Assembly: GCA_902500695.1 (NCBI GenBank)
Contig: CABVRQ010000072.1
Span: forward strand, 1 to 20,174
Source of the DNA: an uncultured Nitrospira sp.
Lineage (GTDB): Bacteria; Nitrospirota; Nitrospiria; Nitrospirales; UBA8639
Direction: 5' to 3'
DNA: 20,174 bases
Positions 1 to 7,821 of the stretch are shown piece by piece. The notes beneath the pieces are model-generated. The model saw only the letters and a program-made list of their open reading frames with translations, was not told the origin of the DNA and searched no databases. Each line of letters begins with the position of its first letter. The first letter of the stretch is position 1. Made by a program: the position numbers and the translations under genes.

Positions 1-178
1 AGGACTTGATTAGGTCGTGACAAAGACAGCATTTATCCGGCATTGTCCGGTACATGCCGCTTAGATTTACATCAGAACTCCGACTCTTCCTTTCTCTTTT
101 ATTGTGCTAGTATTGGTGCTAACAGTGAAAGCACGATTATCCTCAATGTGAACGACCTGTTTCATTCTCTCCTTCTCT

Positions 179-1669
179 ATGGCCCGGCAACGAGTCACCG
201 CTCAAGACCTTTATAACTACACCAAGTGTCTGCATCGCGTATATCTGGATAGCAATGGCGATCCGACGGAGAAATCGGAGGTCAGTTCATTTGTGAAATT
301 GTTGTGGGAAGTGGGGTTGCAGACCGAGCGGGACTACATCAGCTCACTTGGGGATCAGGAAATTGTGGACCTGCAGGATCTTGCCGTTGAGCCGGCATTC
401 CAGGAAACCCTGTTAGCCATGGAGCATGGAGCTGCCGTTATTTATCAAGGCTGTCTGATCCATGAGCAGTTTGTGGGGCGACCGGATTTGTTGGTGAAAC
501 GGGAGGATGGGGCGTCCCGTTTCGGTGACTTTCTTTATGAGCCGATCGATATTAAGGCTGGTAAGGGTTGGGAAGAGGCAGAAGGCAAAAAACGAAAGTT
601 TAAGGAACATTACGCCTTTCAAATTTTGTTCTATCGGCTGTTACTTGAAAGGATTCAGGGAACGGTACCGCCGGGAGGCCGGATTATCAATGTGGACAAA
701 CAGCTTGAAGAATTTGATCCGGCTCCATTTGAAGAACGGTTTCATCAGGCCATGCAGGACGTTCAACAGTTGGTGTCCGGGGAGGAGGCTTCGGAACCCG
801 TGCTGGGAAGTCACTGTACGATGTGCGGGTGGTTTTCCCGATGTTACCGATGGGTGAAAGCGGAATCTGACCCCACAGGCTTATTCTTTGTGGGCAAACA
901 AAAATTTGCGCTCCGGGAGCAGGGGCTTCGGACGATTCAAGATATTGCGCAAATGGATGTGCAAACCTATCTCAAGCCGCCTCATAAGATTCCGCGAATG
1001 GGTCAGGTCTCCCTGGCGCGAATGAAGGAGCGGGCGCAGGTCCTGTTGGAGGGGAAGCCGAGGATCCGCTCGGGCTATACGTTTCCAGAGGTTGATCGAG
1101 AGATTTATTTTGATATTGAAGATGATCCGACCCGTGGCGTCACCTATCTGTTCGGTATGGTCCTTCAGGATGGGAAGAGGCCCTCTCACTTTACGTACTT
1201 TTTGGCTAAAACCCCTGAAGACGAAGAGCAGACGGTGAGGGACTTCTGGCAATTTATTCAATCGACCGATCGGGCTGTCTATTATGTGTATTCCCATAAG
1301 GAACGATCGACGTTGAAACGTCTGATGGAAAAGTATGATCTGGATGCCGAAACCTTTGAAAAGTATAAGGCCTGTGAATTTGATTTGTATCAAGACCTCA
1401 TTGTGGAATATTCTGACTGGCCGACATTTTCTTATGGGATTAAACATATTGCCAAATTTATCGGGTTTCAGTGGAGAGACGTGGACCCGTCCGGAGCTAA
1501 TTCTATCGCCTGGTATAACGATTATTTAGCCAATCCGACTAATGACGCTTTGATAAATAGAATTTTGGAATATAACGAGGATGATTGTTATGCCATGGCA
1601 GCCATCACCCGATATTTTGAACATCATGCCCACAAGACTCAGGGGACGGCTGAAGAGCCGGCACACTGA
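179..1669 (+). CDS. TM0106-type RecB-like nuclease fused to a DEDD/RNase H-fold exonuclease domain
   Basis: This 496-residue protein appears to have two nuclease modules. The N-terminal half has a RecB/Cas4-type core: GRPD at 100-103, DIK at 124-126 and QxxxY at Q148-Y152. Four cysteines, C17 and C213/C216/C222, are placed as in Cas4/AddB-like proteins, where such a set holds a 4Fe-4S cluster. The C-terminal half (about 305-485) looks like an RNase H-fold 3'-5' exonuclease of the YprB-like type, with DIE at 312-314 and YNEDD at 465-469. All key acidic residues seem present, so both modules could be active on DNA or RNA. The substrate is unknown. The ATG at 179 has no clear Shine-Dalgarno sequence in front of it. 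The gene ends 25 bases before phoB, so the two are probably co-transcribed. A nuclease role is well supported; a link to phosphate control rests only on position. Confidence 0.85.
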   Translation: MARQRVTAQDLYNYTKCLHRVYLDSNGDPTEKSEVSSFVKLLWEVGLQTERDYISSLGDQEIVDLQDLAVEPAFQETLLAMEHGAAVIYQGCLIHEQFVGRPDLLVKREDGASRFGDFLYEPIDIKAGKGWEEAEGKKRKFKEHYAFQILFYRLLLERIQGTVPPGGRIINVDKQLEEFDPAPFEERFHQAMQDVQQLVSGEEASEPVLGSHCTMCGWFSRCYRWVKAESDPTGLFFVGKQKFALREQGLRTIQDIAQMDVQTYLKPPHKIPRMGQVSLARMKERAQVLLEGKPRIRSGYTFPEVDREIYFDIEDDPTRGVTYLFGMVLQDGKRPSHFTYFLAKTPEDEEQTVRDFWQFIQSTDRAVYYVYSHKERSTLKRLMEKYDLDAETFEKYKACEFDLYQDLIVEYSDWPTFSYGIKHIAKFIGFQWRDVDPSGANSIAWYNDYLANPTNDALINRILEYNEDDCYAMAAITRYFEHHAHKTQGTAEEPAH

Positions 1670-1694
1670 GGAACACTGCTGAGGAGAACGTCTT

Positions 1695-2387
1695 ATGGCT
1701 GCAACGGTATTAGTCGTAGATGATGAAAAGGATCTGGTGGAGTTGGTCAAGTATCACTTGGAAAAGGAAGGGCTCAAATGTTTGGAGGCGCGTGACGGGG
1801 AAACGGCCTTGCAGTTGGCGAAGGAACGCACCCCCGATCTTATGGTCCTGGATCTGATGTTGCCGGGTGTGGATGGTTTGGAGGTCTGCCGGAAGGTGAG
1901 GAAAGACCCGAAAACCTCTTCGATCGCCATTATTATGCTAACCGCGAAGGCCGAGGAAGTAGACCGGATTGTGGGTTTGGAAATGGGGGCGGATGACTAT
2001 CTGGTGAAACCCTTTAGCCCGAGGGAACTTGTCGCCAGAGTGAAAGCCGTGTTGCGGCGAGGACAAGGTCAGGACATGCCGGCCATCAAAAGAGTTGGAA
2101 CACTGGAGGTGGATGAAGGAAAGCATCAGGTGAAGGTGAATGGAACCGTGGTGGAATTGACCGTCAAGGAATTCGATTTGCTCTGTGCGTTGATGCGGGC
2201 GAATGGCCGGGTGTTGAACCGTGATCAAATATTGGAAACCGTTTGGGGCTATTCCAATGCGGTGGATATTGAATCGCGGACGGTGGATGTGCATATTCGG
2301 CGACTCAGGGAAAAGTTAGGAGACGAATTTACCCGCATTGTGACCGTTAAAGGTGTGGGTTATCGTTTTGAGTCGGGGGCCGTCTAA
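1695..2387 (+). CDS. phoB: PhoB, phosphate regulon response regulator
   Basis: This 230-residue OmpR/PhoB-family regulator would bind PHO boxes and recruit RNA polymerase when phosphorylated by PhoR. The receiver domain (1-120) has the acidic pair D9/D10, the phospho-acceptor D53 (in VLDLMLPG), T83 and K105. The winged-helix DNA-binding domain (about 132-226) contains VKEFDLL, the recognition-helix region RTVDVHIRRLREKLG and the wing motif VKGVGYRFE. A good Shine-Dalgarno sequence, GAGGAG at 1681-1686, precedes the ATG. The gene lies between the nuclease gene and phoR, 29 bases before phoR. The general family is certain. The PhoB identity, rather than another OmpR paralog, follows from the adjacent PAS-type PhoR and the pst operon. 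No PHO box was seen directly upstream, so the pair may be read from the promoter of the nuclease gene. Confidence 0.95.
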   Translation: MAATVLVVDDEKDLVELVKYHLEKEGLKCLEARDGETALQLAKERTPDLMVLDLMLPGVDGLEVCRKVRKDPKTSSIAIIMLTAKAEEVDRIVGLEMGADDYLVKPFSPRELVARVKAVLRRGQGQDMPAIKRVGTLEVDEGKHQVKVNGTVVELTVKEFDLLCALMRANGRVLNRDQILETVWGYSNAVDIESRTVDVHIRRLREKLGDEFTRIVTVKGVGYRFESGAV

Positions 2388-2416
2388 GGCCAGTATGATG
2401 AAAGTGCCCCCGATCT

Positions 2417-3793
2417 ATGCGTAATCCTTCTCTCATCTTCATGGGCTGGATGGTGGCGGCGATGGTCGGGGTTGGCCTGGCGGTCGCCCGGGCATGGCCA
2501 TTCTGGGTGGTGGTTTTGTTGGGAGCTGGTCTGGTTGGTGTGGCGGTGGTGATGACTCGAAAGACCTGGGATCAGACGAGGGAAAATCACGAAGATCTCA
2601 TGACAGGGATTCGTCAACTTGAACAGCTCAGTGAGATTGATGAGGCGAGGATTTCTCGTGTGTTGGAACCCGATGCATTGGGAGGCCATATTCAGCGCCT
2701 GGTGGAAAACGTGAAGAAACGAATGACCAGTCTCGAGGAAGAACGCACGAAAATTATCGCCATCATGGAAAATTTAGTGGAAGGGGTGGTGGCCTTTGAT
2801 TCCAAGGGAAAAGTATTGTTCACTAATTCCAGCGCCCACCGGATATTGGGATTGGATGCCAGGGCGATTCAAGGACGATCGGTGTGGGAAATAATTAGAA
2901 ACCAACAGCTGGCGGGGCTGGTTGAGGGCTGTCAGGAATTGGCGTGGCATGAGCGACGACAGGCTGAGATAGAATTGCATCCTCCCGTCTCCATGGTGTT
3001 AGAAGTGTATGCGCTGCCTTTTCCCATTTCCAATCAGAAGAAGGGGAGTGTGTTGGTGTTGCATGATGTCACCGAATTGCGCCGATTGGAACAGGTACGG
3101 ACCGAGTTTGTTGAGAACGTGTCCCATGAACTGCGGACCCCGCTGACGGCCATTGTTGGATATTTGGAAACGCTCGTGGATGAACCGTCACTGGAAACTC
3201 CGAACAATCGGAAATTTGTGCACGTTGCCCATCAACATGCGGTGCGGCTCAGTCGGTTAGTAGAAGATTTACGAGGCCTCTCGGAAATAGAATCAGGAAA
3301 AGTCGTCTTACGGTGTGAATTAGTGCCGTTGCGTGAAGTTGCGCAGGATGTCTGTGAGATGTTTCAGACTCAATTGTCGAAAAAAAATCTGCAGATCTCC
3401 AATAAGATCGGGGTTGAATTCAGTGCCTGGGCAGATCGGGATCGGTTGATTCAGATTCTGGTGAATCTCGTGGATAATGCCATTAAATATACGCCTGCCG
3501 GTGGACTGATCTCATTTCAAGCCATGTCTCTTCGGGACCAGGAAATCTCCTTGCAGGTCAACGACACGGGCCAGGGTATTCCGTCGATTGACCTTCCACG
3601 CATTACCGAACGATTTTATCGGGTGGATCGAGCCCGTTCTCGTGAAGAAGGCGGGACAGGACTTGGACTTTCTATCGTCAAACATTTACTCCAACTGCTC
3701 GGTGGTAAACTTCGCGTACAAAGTGAATTGGGCAAAGGCACCACTATGGAAGTGATCCTGCCTATATCCCGGCCAACTCCCACACCGTTGTGA
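2417..3793 (+). CDS. phoR: PhoR, phosphate regulon sensor histidine kinase
   Basis: This 458-residue membrane sensor kinase is the expected partner of PhoB. Two hydrophobic segments (about 7-24 and 28-46) with almost no periplasmic loop anchor it, as in E. coli PhoR. A PAS domain (about 110-220) follows. The dimerisation/phosphotransfer helix carries H237 in the motif SHELRTPLTAI. The ATPase domain shows the N box (N354 in LVDNAIKYTP), the G1 box DTGQGIP (383-389), an F box FYRVDRARS and the G2 box GTGLG (413-417). The lack of a sizeable sensor loop fits the known model in which PhoR reads phosphate through PhoU and the Pst transporter. The ATG at 2417 is the only reasonable start in frame, although its ribosome binding site is weak. 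Distance from phoB suggests one transcript. Confidence 0.94.
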   Translation: MRNPSLIFMGWMVAAMVGVGLAVARAWPFWVVVLLGAGLVGVAVVMTRKTWDQTRENHEDLMTGIRQLEQLSEIDEARISRVLEPDALGGHIQRLVENVKKRMTSLEEERTKIIAIMENLVEGVVAFDSKGKVLFTNSSAHRILGLDARAIQGRSVWEIIRNQQLAGLVEGCQELAWHERRQAEIELHPPVSMVLEVYALPFPISNQKKGSVLVLHDVTELRRLEQVRTEFVENVSHELRTPLTAIVGYLETLVDEPSLETPNNRKFVHVAHQHAVRLSRLVEDLRGLSEIESGKVVLRCELVPLREVAQDVCEMFQTQLSKKNLQISNKIGVEFSAWADRDRLIQILVNLVDNAIKYTPAGGLISFQAMSLRDQEISLQVNDTGQGIPSIDLPRITERFYRVDRARSREEGGTGLGLSIVKHLLQLLGGKLRVQSELGKGTTMEVILPISRPTPTPL

Positions 3794-3856
3794 GATCCAC
3801 GTTTTCTCTCCGGTAGCCTCCATCCTTTGATTTTTCATGTTTGAAACCCCTGAAAC

Positions 3857-3874
3857 GTTACATAGTTGTAACCC
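3857..3874 (+). promoter_or_regulatory. Predicted PHO box upstream of the small gene at 3988
   Basis: The sequence GTTACATAGTTGTAACCC contains two 7-base units, GTTACAT and GTAACCC, separated by 4 bases. This is an 11-base period, the layout of the E. coli PHO box (two 7-mers with a 4-base spacer). The same stretch is also a perfect inverted repeat, GTTACA-N4-TGTAAC. It lies 114 bases before the next ATG. A convincing -10 was not identified; TAGGAT at 3905-3910 is one option. Confidence 0.55.
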
Positions 3875-3987
3875 GAACCGCATAGGGCTGCAACAGTCGA
3901 TCGCTAGGATGCCGTTGATTGGTTGAATAGCCAGGATAGCTCGCATGGAGCTGCCTCAACATTGGATAACGACCACAGGAGGGGAGC

Positions 3988-4299
3988 ATGGCAACGAGTC
4001 ACAAGGAATTGATGACCCGGAATCTTGTTGAAAGAGGAGATCGTGAAGCGGTCTTAGGCGTCATTTCTGCCAAGCAGTCCGTTACGATTGAGCAACTCTC
4101 AAATTATTTGCCCTGGATGCGATGGGGATATCTGTTCTTCATACTTGGTGAATGCCTGCATGAAGGGTCGGTGATTTTGTGCCAAAAGGAGTTTCAATTT
4201 GAAATTCGGGCCATTCATCCTTTGTTAAGCGGAAACGCGGAGGAGGTCCTGACGGGATCTTACTCGTCAAGCGAGGAAACTAGGCCGATGGCTATTTAA
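3988..4299 (+). CDS. Small unrecognised protein, possible winged-helix-like fold, predicted Pho-regulated
   Basis: A 103-residue soluble protein with no signal peptide or membrane segment. A strong Shine-Dalgarno sequence (AGGAGGGG just upstream) supports the ATG at 3988. Residues about 20-75 alternate helix- and strand-like segments: a helix around EAVLGVISAKQ, a second around TIEQLSNYL, a third around YLFFILGECLHEG, then a strand pair ending KEFQFEIR. That order resembles a small winged helix-turn-helix, but this is a guess from pattern, not a family match. The C-terminal 25 residues are rich in Ser and Glu and probably flexible. The gene sits between phoR and pstS with a PHO-box-like repeat both before and after it. 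Its stop codon overlaps the first unit of the pstS box. It could be a regulator or accessory protein of phosphate uptake; no function is assigned. Confidence 0.75.
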   Translation: MATSHKELMTRNLVERGDREAVLGVISAKQSVTIEQLSNYLPWMRWGYLFFILGECLHEGSVILCQKEFQFEIRAIHPLLSGNAEEVLTGSYSSSEETRPMAI

Positions 4300-4324
4300 C
4301 ACGTTCGTAACATTGCCGTTACAT
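4296..4324 (+). promoter_or_regulatory. Predicted PHO box (three 7-mers, 11-base period) of pstS
   Basis: Three units follow each other with 4-base spacers: TTAACAC (4296-4302), GTAACAT (4307-4313) and GTTACAT (4318-4324). The 11-base period equals one helical turn and matches PhoB sites. They end 52 bases before the pstS ATG. TACACT at 4344-4349 is a possible -10, farther from the box than in E. coli Pho promoters, so the exact promoter is uncertain. Confidence 0.75.
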
Positions 4325-4376
4325 ATAAGAAATCTGTTGGACCTACACTATTTATTCATATGAGGAGGCCAGTTTG

Positions 4377-5390
4377 ATGGAACACAGTCAGAATCGAAAG
4401 AAAATGTGGGTGTTGGGCATGAGCATGGCGCTGACCCTGGGTTGGAGCGGGACCACGATGCTTGGGGCCTCTCATGTTTGGGCCAAGGATGATATGGAAG
4501 ATCCGGCCTGGGTGAATTATGCCAAGGTGAGTGGAGTGTCCGGGAATATCAATAGTATCGGCTCGGATACCCTGAATAACCTCATGACGCTGTGGGCTGA
4601 AGGATTCCGGAAGCAATATCCGAATGTTAAAATCCAGATTGAAGGAAAAGGATCCAGCACCGCTCCCCCGGCTCTTATAGAAGGGACGGCCCAGTTGGGA
4701 CCGATGTCTCGCAAGATGAAGGGAAAAGAAATTGATGCGTTTGAAGCCAAGTTCGGCTACAAGCCAACCGCTTTTCCCGTCGCGGTGGATGCGTTGGCGG
4801 TCTACGTCAATAAAGACAATGCCATTCAGGGGATGACGATTGAGCAAGTGGACGCGGTGTTTTCCAAGACCCGACAACACGGGTATAAGGAAAATCTTAC
4901 CAGTTGGGGACAATTGGGTTTGACCGGTATGTTTGCCGATATGCCGATCAGTATCTATGGCCGGAATTCGGCGTCGGGAACCTATGGATTTTTCAAAGAA
5001 GCGGTGCTGGAGAATGGTGATTATAAAGATGAAGTGAAGGAACAGCCCGGTTCGGCCTCTGTCGTGCAAGGAGTGACTGAAGATCAGGCCGGGATTGGAT
5101 ATAGCGGTATCGGATATCGAACTTCAAGTGTCCATGCGCTTCCTCTTTCCATGAAGGCTGGTCAACCGTTTGTGGAGGCCACATATGAAAATGCCACCAG
5201 CGGGGAGTATCCCTTGGCACGGTATTTGTTTGTATATGTAAACAAAGCACCTAATCAACCGTTGTCTCCCATTGTTCGGGAATTCTTGAAATATGTCTAT
5301 AGCCGGGAAGGGCAGAAGGTCGTCATTAAAGATGGCTATTTCCCCATATCGGAAAAAATTGGTGGAAAACAATCTGAGCATCTCAAGTAA
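4377..5390 (+). CDS. pstS: PstS, periplasmic phosphate-binding protein
   Basis: A 337-residue periplasmic solute-binding protein that captures phosphate for PstCAB. The start is the ATG at 4377, 8 bases after a strong GAGGAGG (4362-4368); a TTG one codon earlier is less likely. A signal peptide is clear: a basic N-terminus (RKK at 7-9), a hydrophobic core (about 10-31) and a likely cleavage after A36 (HVWA). Phosphate-contacting motifs of the family are visible: the N-terminal strand and helix GSDTLNNL (62-69), GKGSSTAPP (90-98) and GRNSASGTYGFF (195-206), with R196, S198 and T202 as likely ligands. The gene follows a predicted PHO box and begins the pst cluster, as expected for the most strongly induced member. 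A 113-base gap separates it from pstC. Confidence 0.95.
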   Translation: MEHSQNRKKMWVLGMSMALTLGWSGTTMLGASHVWAKDDMEDPAWVNYAKVSGVSGNINSIGSDTLNNLMTLWAEGFRKQYPNVKIQIEGKGSSTAPPALIEGTAQLGPMSRKMKGKEIDAFEAKFGYKPTAFPVAVDALAVYVNKDNAIQGMTIEQVDAVFSKTRQHGYKENLTSWGQLGLTGMFADMPISIYGRNSASGTYGFFKEAVLENGDYKDEVKEQPGSASVVQGVTEDQAGIGYSGIGYRTSSVHALPLSMKAGQPFVEATYENATSGEYPLARYLFVYVNKAPNQPLSPIVREFLKYVYSREGQKVVIKDGYFPISEKIGGKQSEHLK

Positions 5391-5503
5391 AAAACCCCTG
5401 ATGAACATCCCGGCCGTTTTTCATAGAAACCCTTTGGGGAGCGGTTGGGTGTTCTGATCTCATCTTCTCCTTCTTTCTTCACTTTTGCCAAGCTCAAGGC
5501 CTG

Positions 5504-7810
5504 ATGCCACCCTTATCTTCCTCTTCTTCTGGTGCTTTAGTTTCTCATAAAAAGTCGTTAGCCGTCGGTTCTCGCGTTGCCGCCCAAAGGCGGATTCGTC
5601 ATCTACTGGATTATGTCGCGAGGTATGTCGTCGGAGCGGGAGGCCTGGCGACCATTGTCAGTATTCTAGGGATTTTTGTGTACCTGGTTTGGGAAGTGAT
5701 ACCTCTGTTTCAACCCGCCACCGTTACTCCAGAACTGACCGTGCCTATGCCACTCACAGAGATGCAATCCTCCAACGTGACACAGGCGATCGTGGGCATT
5801 GATGAATATCGGGAGGTCCCGTTTGTTCTCAAAGGGAAATATCTTCAATTTTTTTCCTTACCGGGTGGTACCACCATTCCTGATGTGGGAGGGGAGTTGT
5901 CGATTGACGGTGATCCGACGTCTGTCGTGCGAATGGGGTTGAAAGGCCATAGCCTCAGTGTCGGGACAGACCAGGGACTCGTCTATCCGGTCAACATACT
6001 TTATCGATCTGATTTCCAGGGTGACCGACGGACCATTATTCCGAGCGTGAAGGTCAATGAACCTGTTCGGGTGGTTCCTGACGGAATGGGTATTGTCCTT
6101 CATGCGCATGTCACCAGGAGTGATGAATTTCAAACCGTGGTGGCTCTCACCGGAAGCGGCGAACTCTGGGTAACCAGGATTGAGGAACCGGGGGATTTTT
6201 CATTTTCGGATGAGGTCGTTGTGACAACCAATCGGCTCGTCCTACCGCCGAAGTCTCATCTCACGACGTTGGCACTGGATAGTGTGGGGAAACGATTGGT
6301 GGCCGGAACCAGGGATGGCCATCTCCTTACATGGGAATGGCAAGGGCAGGGATTTGATGCCATGCCTCAATCCGTGCCTGTTGGTGCGGTCGGGGATGCC
6401 GTGACCGTTCTCTCATATTTGTTAGGTGAACGAACGTTGGTGGTTGGCACCACTTCCGGAAGCGTGAGTACGTGGGCCTTCTCAGCGGATCAATCGGGTC
6501 CATCCGGCAGATTCCTGAGGAAAGTCCATACCTTCACTCCCCATGCCGGGTCGGTGACGAGTCTCTCGGTGTCTCAACGCGATAAAGGATTTTTAACAGC
6601 CGACCATCATGGAACCATGTTCCTGCATTATTCCACAACGGGAGAAACGATTTTAGAAATTCCAGGGAACGGAAATGATCTCGAATCCTTACGCTATGCT
6701 CCAAAAGCCGATGGTCTGGTGTGGTTGGGGGAGGATGGCACGCTTCAGACTTATGCCATTCATAATCCACATCCGGAGGTCACGTTCAAATCCTTATTTT
6801 TGTCTGTGACCTATGAAGGCTATGACCGTCCGGAGATGATTTGGCAATCCTCCAGCGGATCGGATGAGTTTGAGCCAAAACTGGGCCTCATTCCGCTCAT
6901 GTTTGGCACCTTGAAGGGGACGTTATATGCCATGGTGTTGGCCATACCTCTTGCAGTCATGGGGGCCATTTATACGGCTATGTTCATGCACCCTCACCTT
7001 CGCTCCGTTGTCAAGCCGTCTTTGGAATTGATGGCGGCTCTACCGTCTGTGGTGTTGGGATTTCTCGCGGGTCTCTGGTTTGCTCCGCTCTTAGAGAAAA
7101 TTTTTCCTGCTGTGGTCGCCATCGTGGGATTCCTTCCTCTGGTGATTGCGGCTTGTTGCCTTGCCTGGCAATTCCTCCCCGTTCGGGTGAGACGATGTGA
7201 TGTGTATGGACTTGATCTGATGGTCATGATGATTGCCATTGTTCTCACCGTGGGTGCCTGTTTGATGGCCAATCAGGCGATTGAGGGTTGGATGTTTGGA
7301 GGAAACTTTAAACAGTGGTTGGCGCAGAATTTGGGATTAACCTATGATCAGCGAAATGCCATTGTCATTAGTTTTGCGATGGGTTTTGCGGTGATTCCCA
7401 TTATTTTCAGTATTGCCGAAGATGCCATTGCCAATGTTCCCCGACAACTTGTTGCAGGATCTCTGGCTCTGGGAGCGACGCGGTGGCAGACCTTAACCCG
7501 TTTAGTCCTTATTTCGGCCAGTCCGGGCATCTTCTCGGCGTTGATGATCGGATTCGGGCGCGCGATAGGGGAAACGATGATTGTACTGATGGCCACAGGA
7601 AATACCCCGATCATGGATTGGAGTATGTTTAATGGATTTCGTACGCTATCGGCCAATATTGCGGTAGAAATGCCTGAAGCCCCTCATGGCGGGACGTTGT
7701 ATCGTGTGTTGTTCCTGTCCGGTCTGATTTTGTTTGGCTTCACATTTACGATTAATACGATTGCTGAAATCGTGCGGCAACGGCTTCGCCAAAAATATTC
7801 TCAATTTTAA
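5504..7810 (+). CDS. pstC: PstC, phosphate ABC transporter permease with a large periplasmic propeller-like domain
   Basis: At 768 residues this is the long form of PstC known from Pseudomonas-type transporters, against about 320 for E. coli PstC. One membrane helix (about 43-63) leads to a periplasmic domain of about 370 residues (75-445). This domain has WD40-like beta repeats, for example around ALTGSGELWVTRI, LVAGTRDGHLLTWEW and LVVGTTSGSVSTWAF. A conserved linker (YEGYDRPEMIWQSSSGSDEFEPKL region, 437-460) joins it to the permease domain (about 465-768), which has six or so membrane helices. The cytoplasmic coupling (EAA) loop, including AGSLALGATRWQTLTRL, is near 639-669 and would dock on PstB. 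The ATG at 5504 has a modest AAGG upstream. The stop is 11 bases before pstA, indicating co-translation as a permease pair. Confidence 0.93.
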   Translation: MPPLSSSSSGALVSHKKSLAVGSRVAAQRRIRHLLDYVARYVVGAGGLATIVSILGIFVYLVWEVIPLFQPATVTPELTVPMPLTEMQSSNVTQAIVGIDEYREVPFVLKGKYLQFFSLPGGTTIPDVGGELSIDGDPTSVVRMGLKGHSLSVGTDQGLVYPVNILYRSDFQGDRRTIIPSVKVNEPVRVVPDGMGIVLHAHVTRSDEFQTVVALTGSGELWVTRIEEPGDFSFSDEVVVTTNRLVLPPKSHLTTLALDSVGKRLVAGTRDGHLLTWEWQGQGFDAMPQSVPVGAVGDAVTVLSYLLGERTLVVGTTSGSVSTWAFSADQSGPSGRFLRKVHTFTPHAGSVTSLSVSQRDKGFLTADHHGTMFLHYSTTGETILEIPGNGNDLESLRYAPKADGLVWLGEDGTLQTYAIHNPHPEVTFKSLFLSVTYEGYDRPEMIWQSSSGSDEFEPKLGLIPLMFGTLKGTLYAMVLAIPLAVMGAIYTAMFMHPHLRSVVKPSLELMAALPSVVLGFLAGLWFAPLLEKIFPAVVAIVGFLPLVIAACCLAWQFLPVRVRRCDVYGLDLMVMMIAIVLTVGACLMANQAIEGWMFGGNFKQWLAQNLGLTYDQRNAIVISFAMGFAVIPIIFSIAEDAIANVPRQLVAGSLALGATRWQTLTRLVLISASPGIFSALMIGFGRAIGETMIVLMATGNTPIMDWSMFNGFRTLSANIAVEMPEAPHGGTLYRVLFLSGLILFGFTFTINTIAEIVRQRLRQKYSQF

Positions 7811-7821
7811 GACAAGCAGCT

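Noticed and set aside
4356..5069. A long open frame (237 codons) antisense to pstS, and similar antisense frames over the nuclease, pstB and others
   Set aside because: They mirror well-supported genes, have no ribosome binding sites or recognisable motifs, and follow from the codon pattern of the sense strand.
5391..5503. Possible terminator or attenuator hairpin between pstS and pstC (ATGAA...TTCAT arms)
   Set aside because: The stem is short and bulged, without a proper T run, so it cannot be supported by eye although pstS is often expressed above pstCAB.
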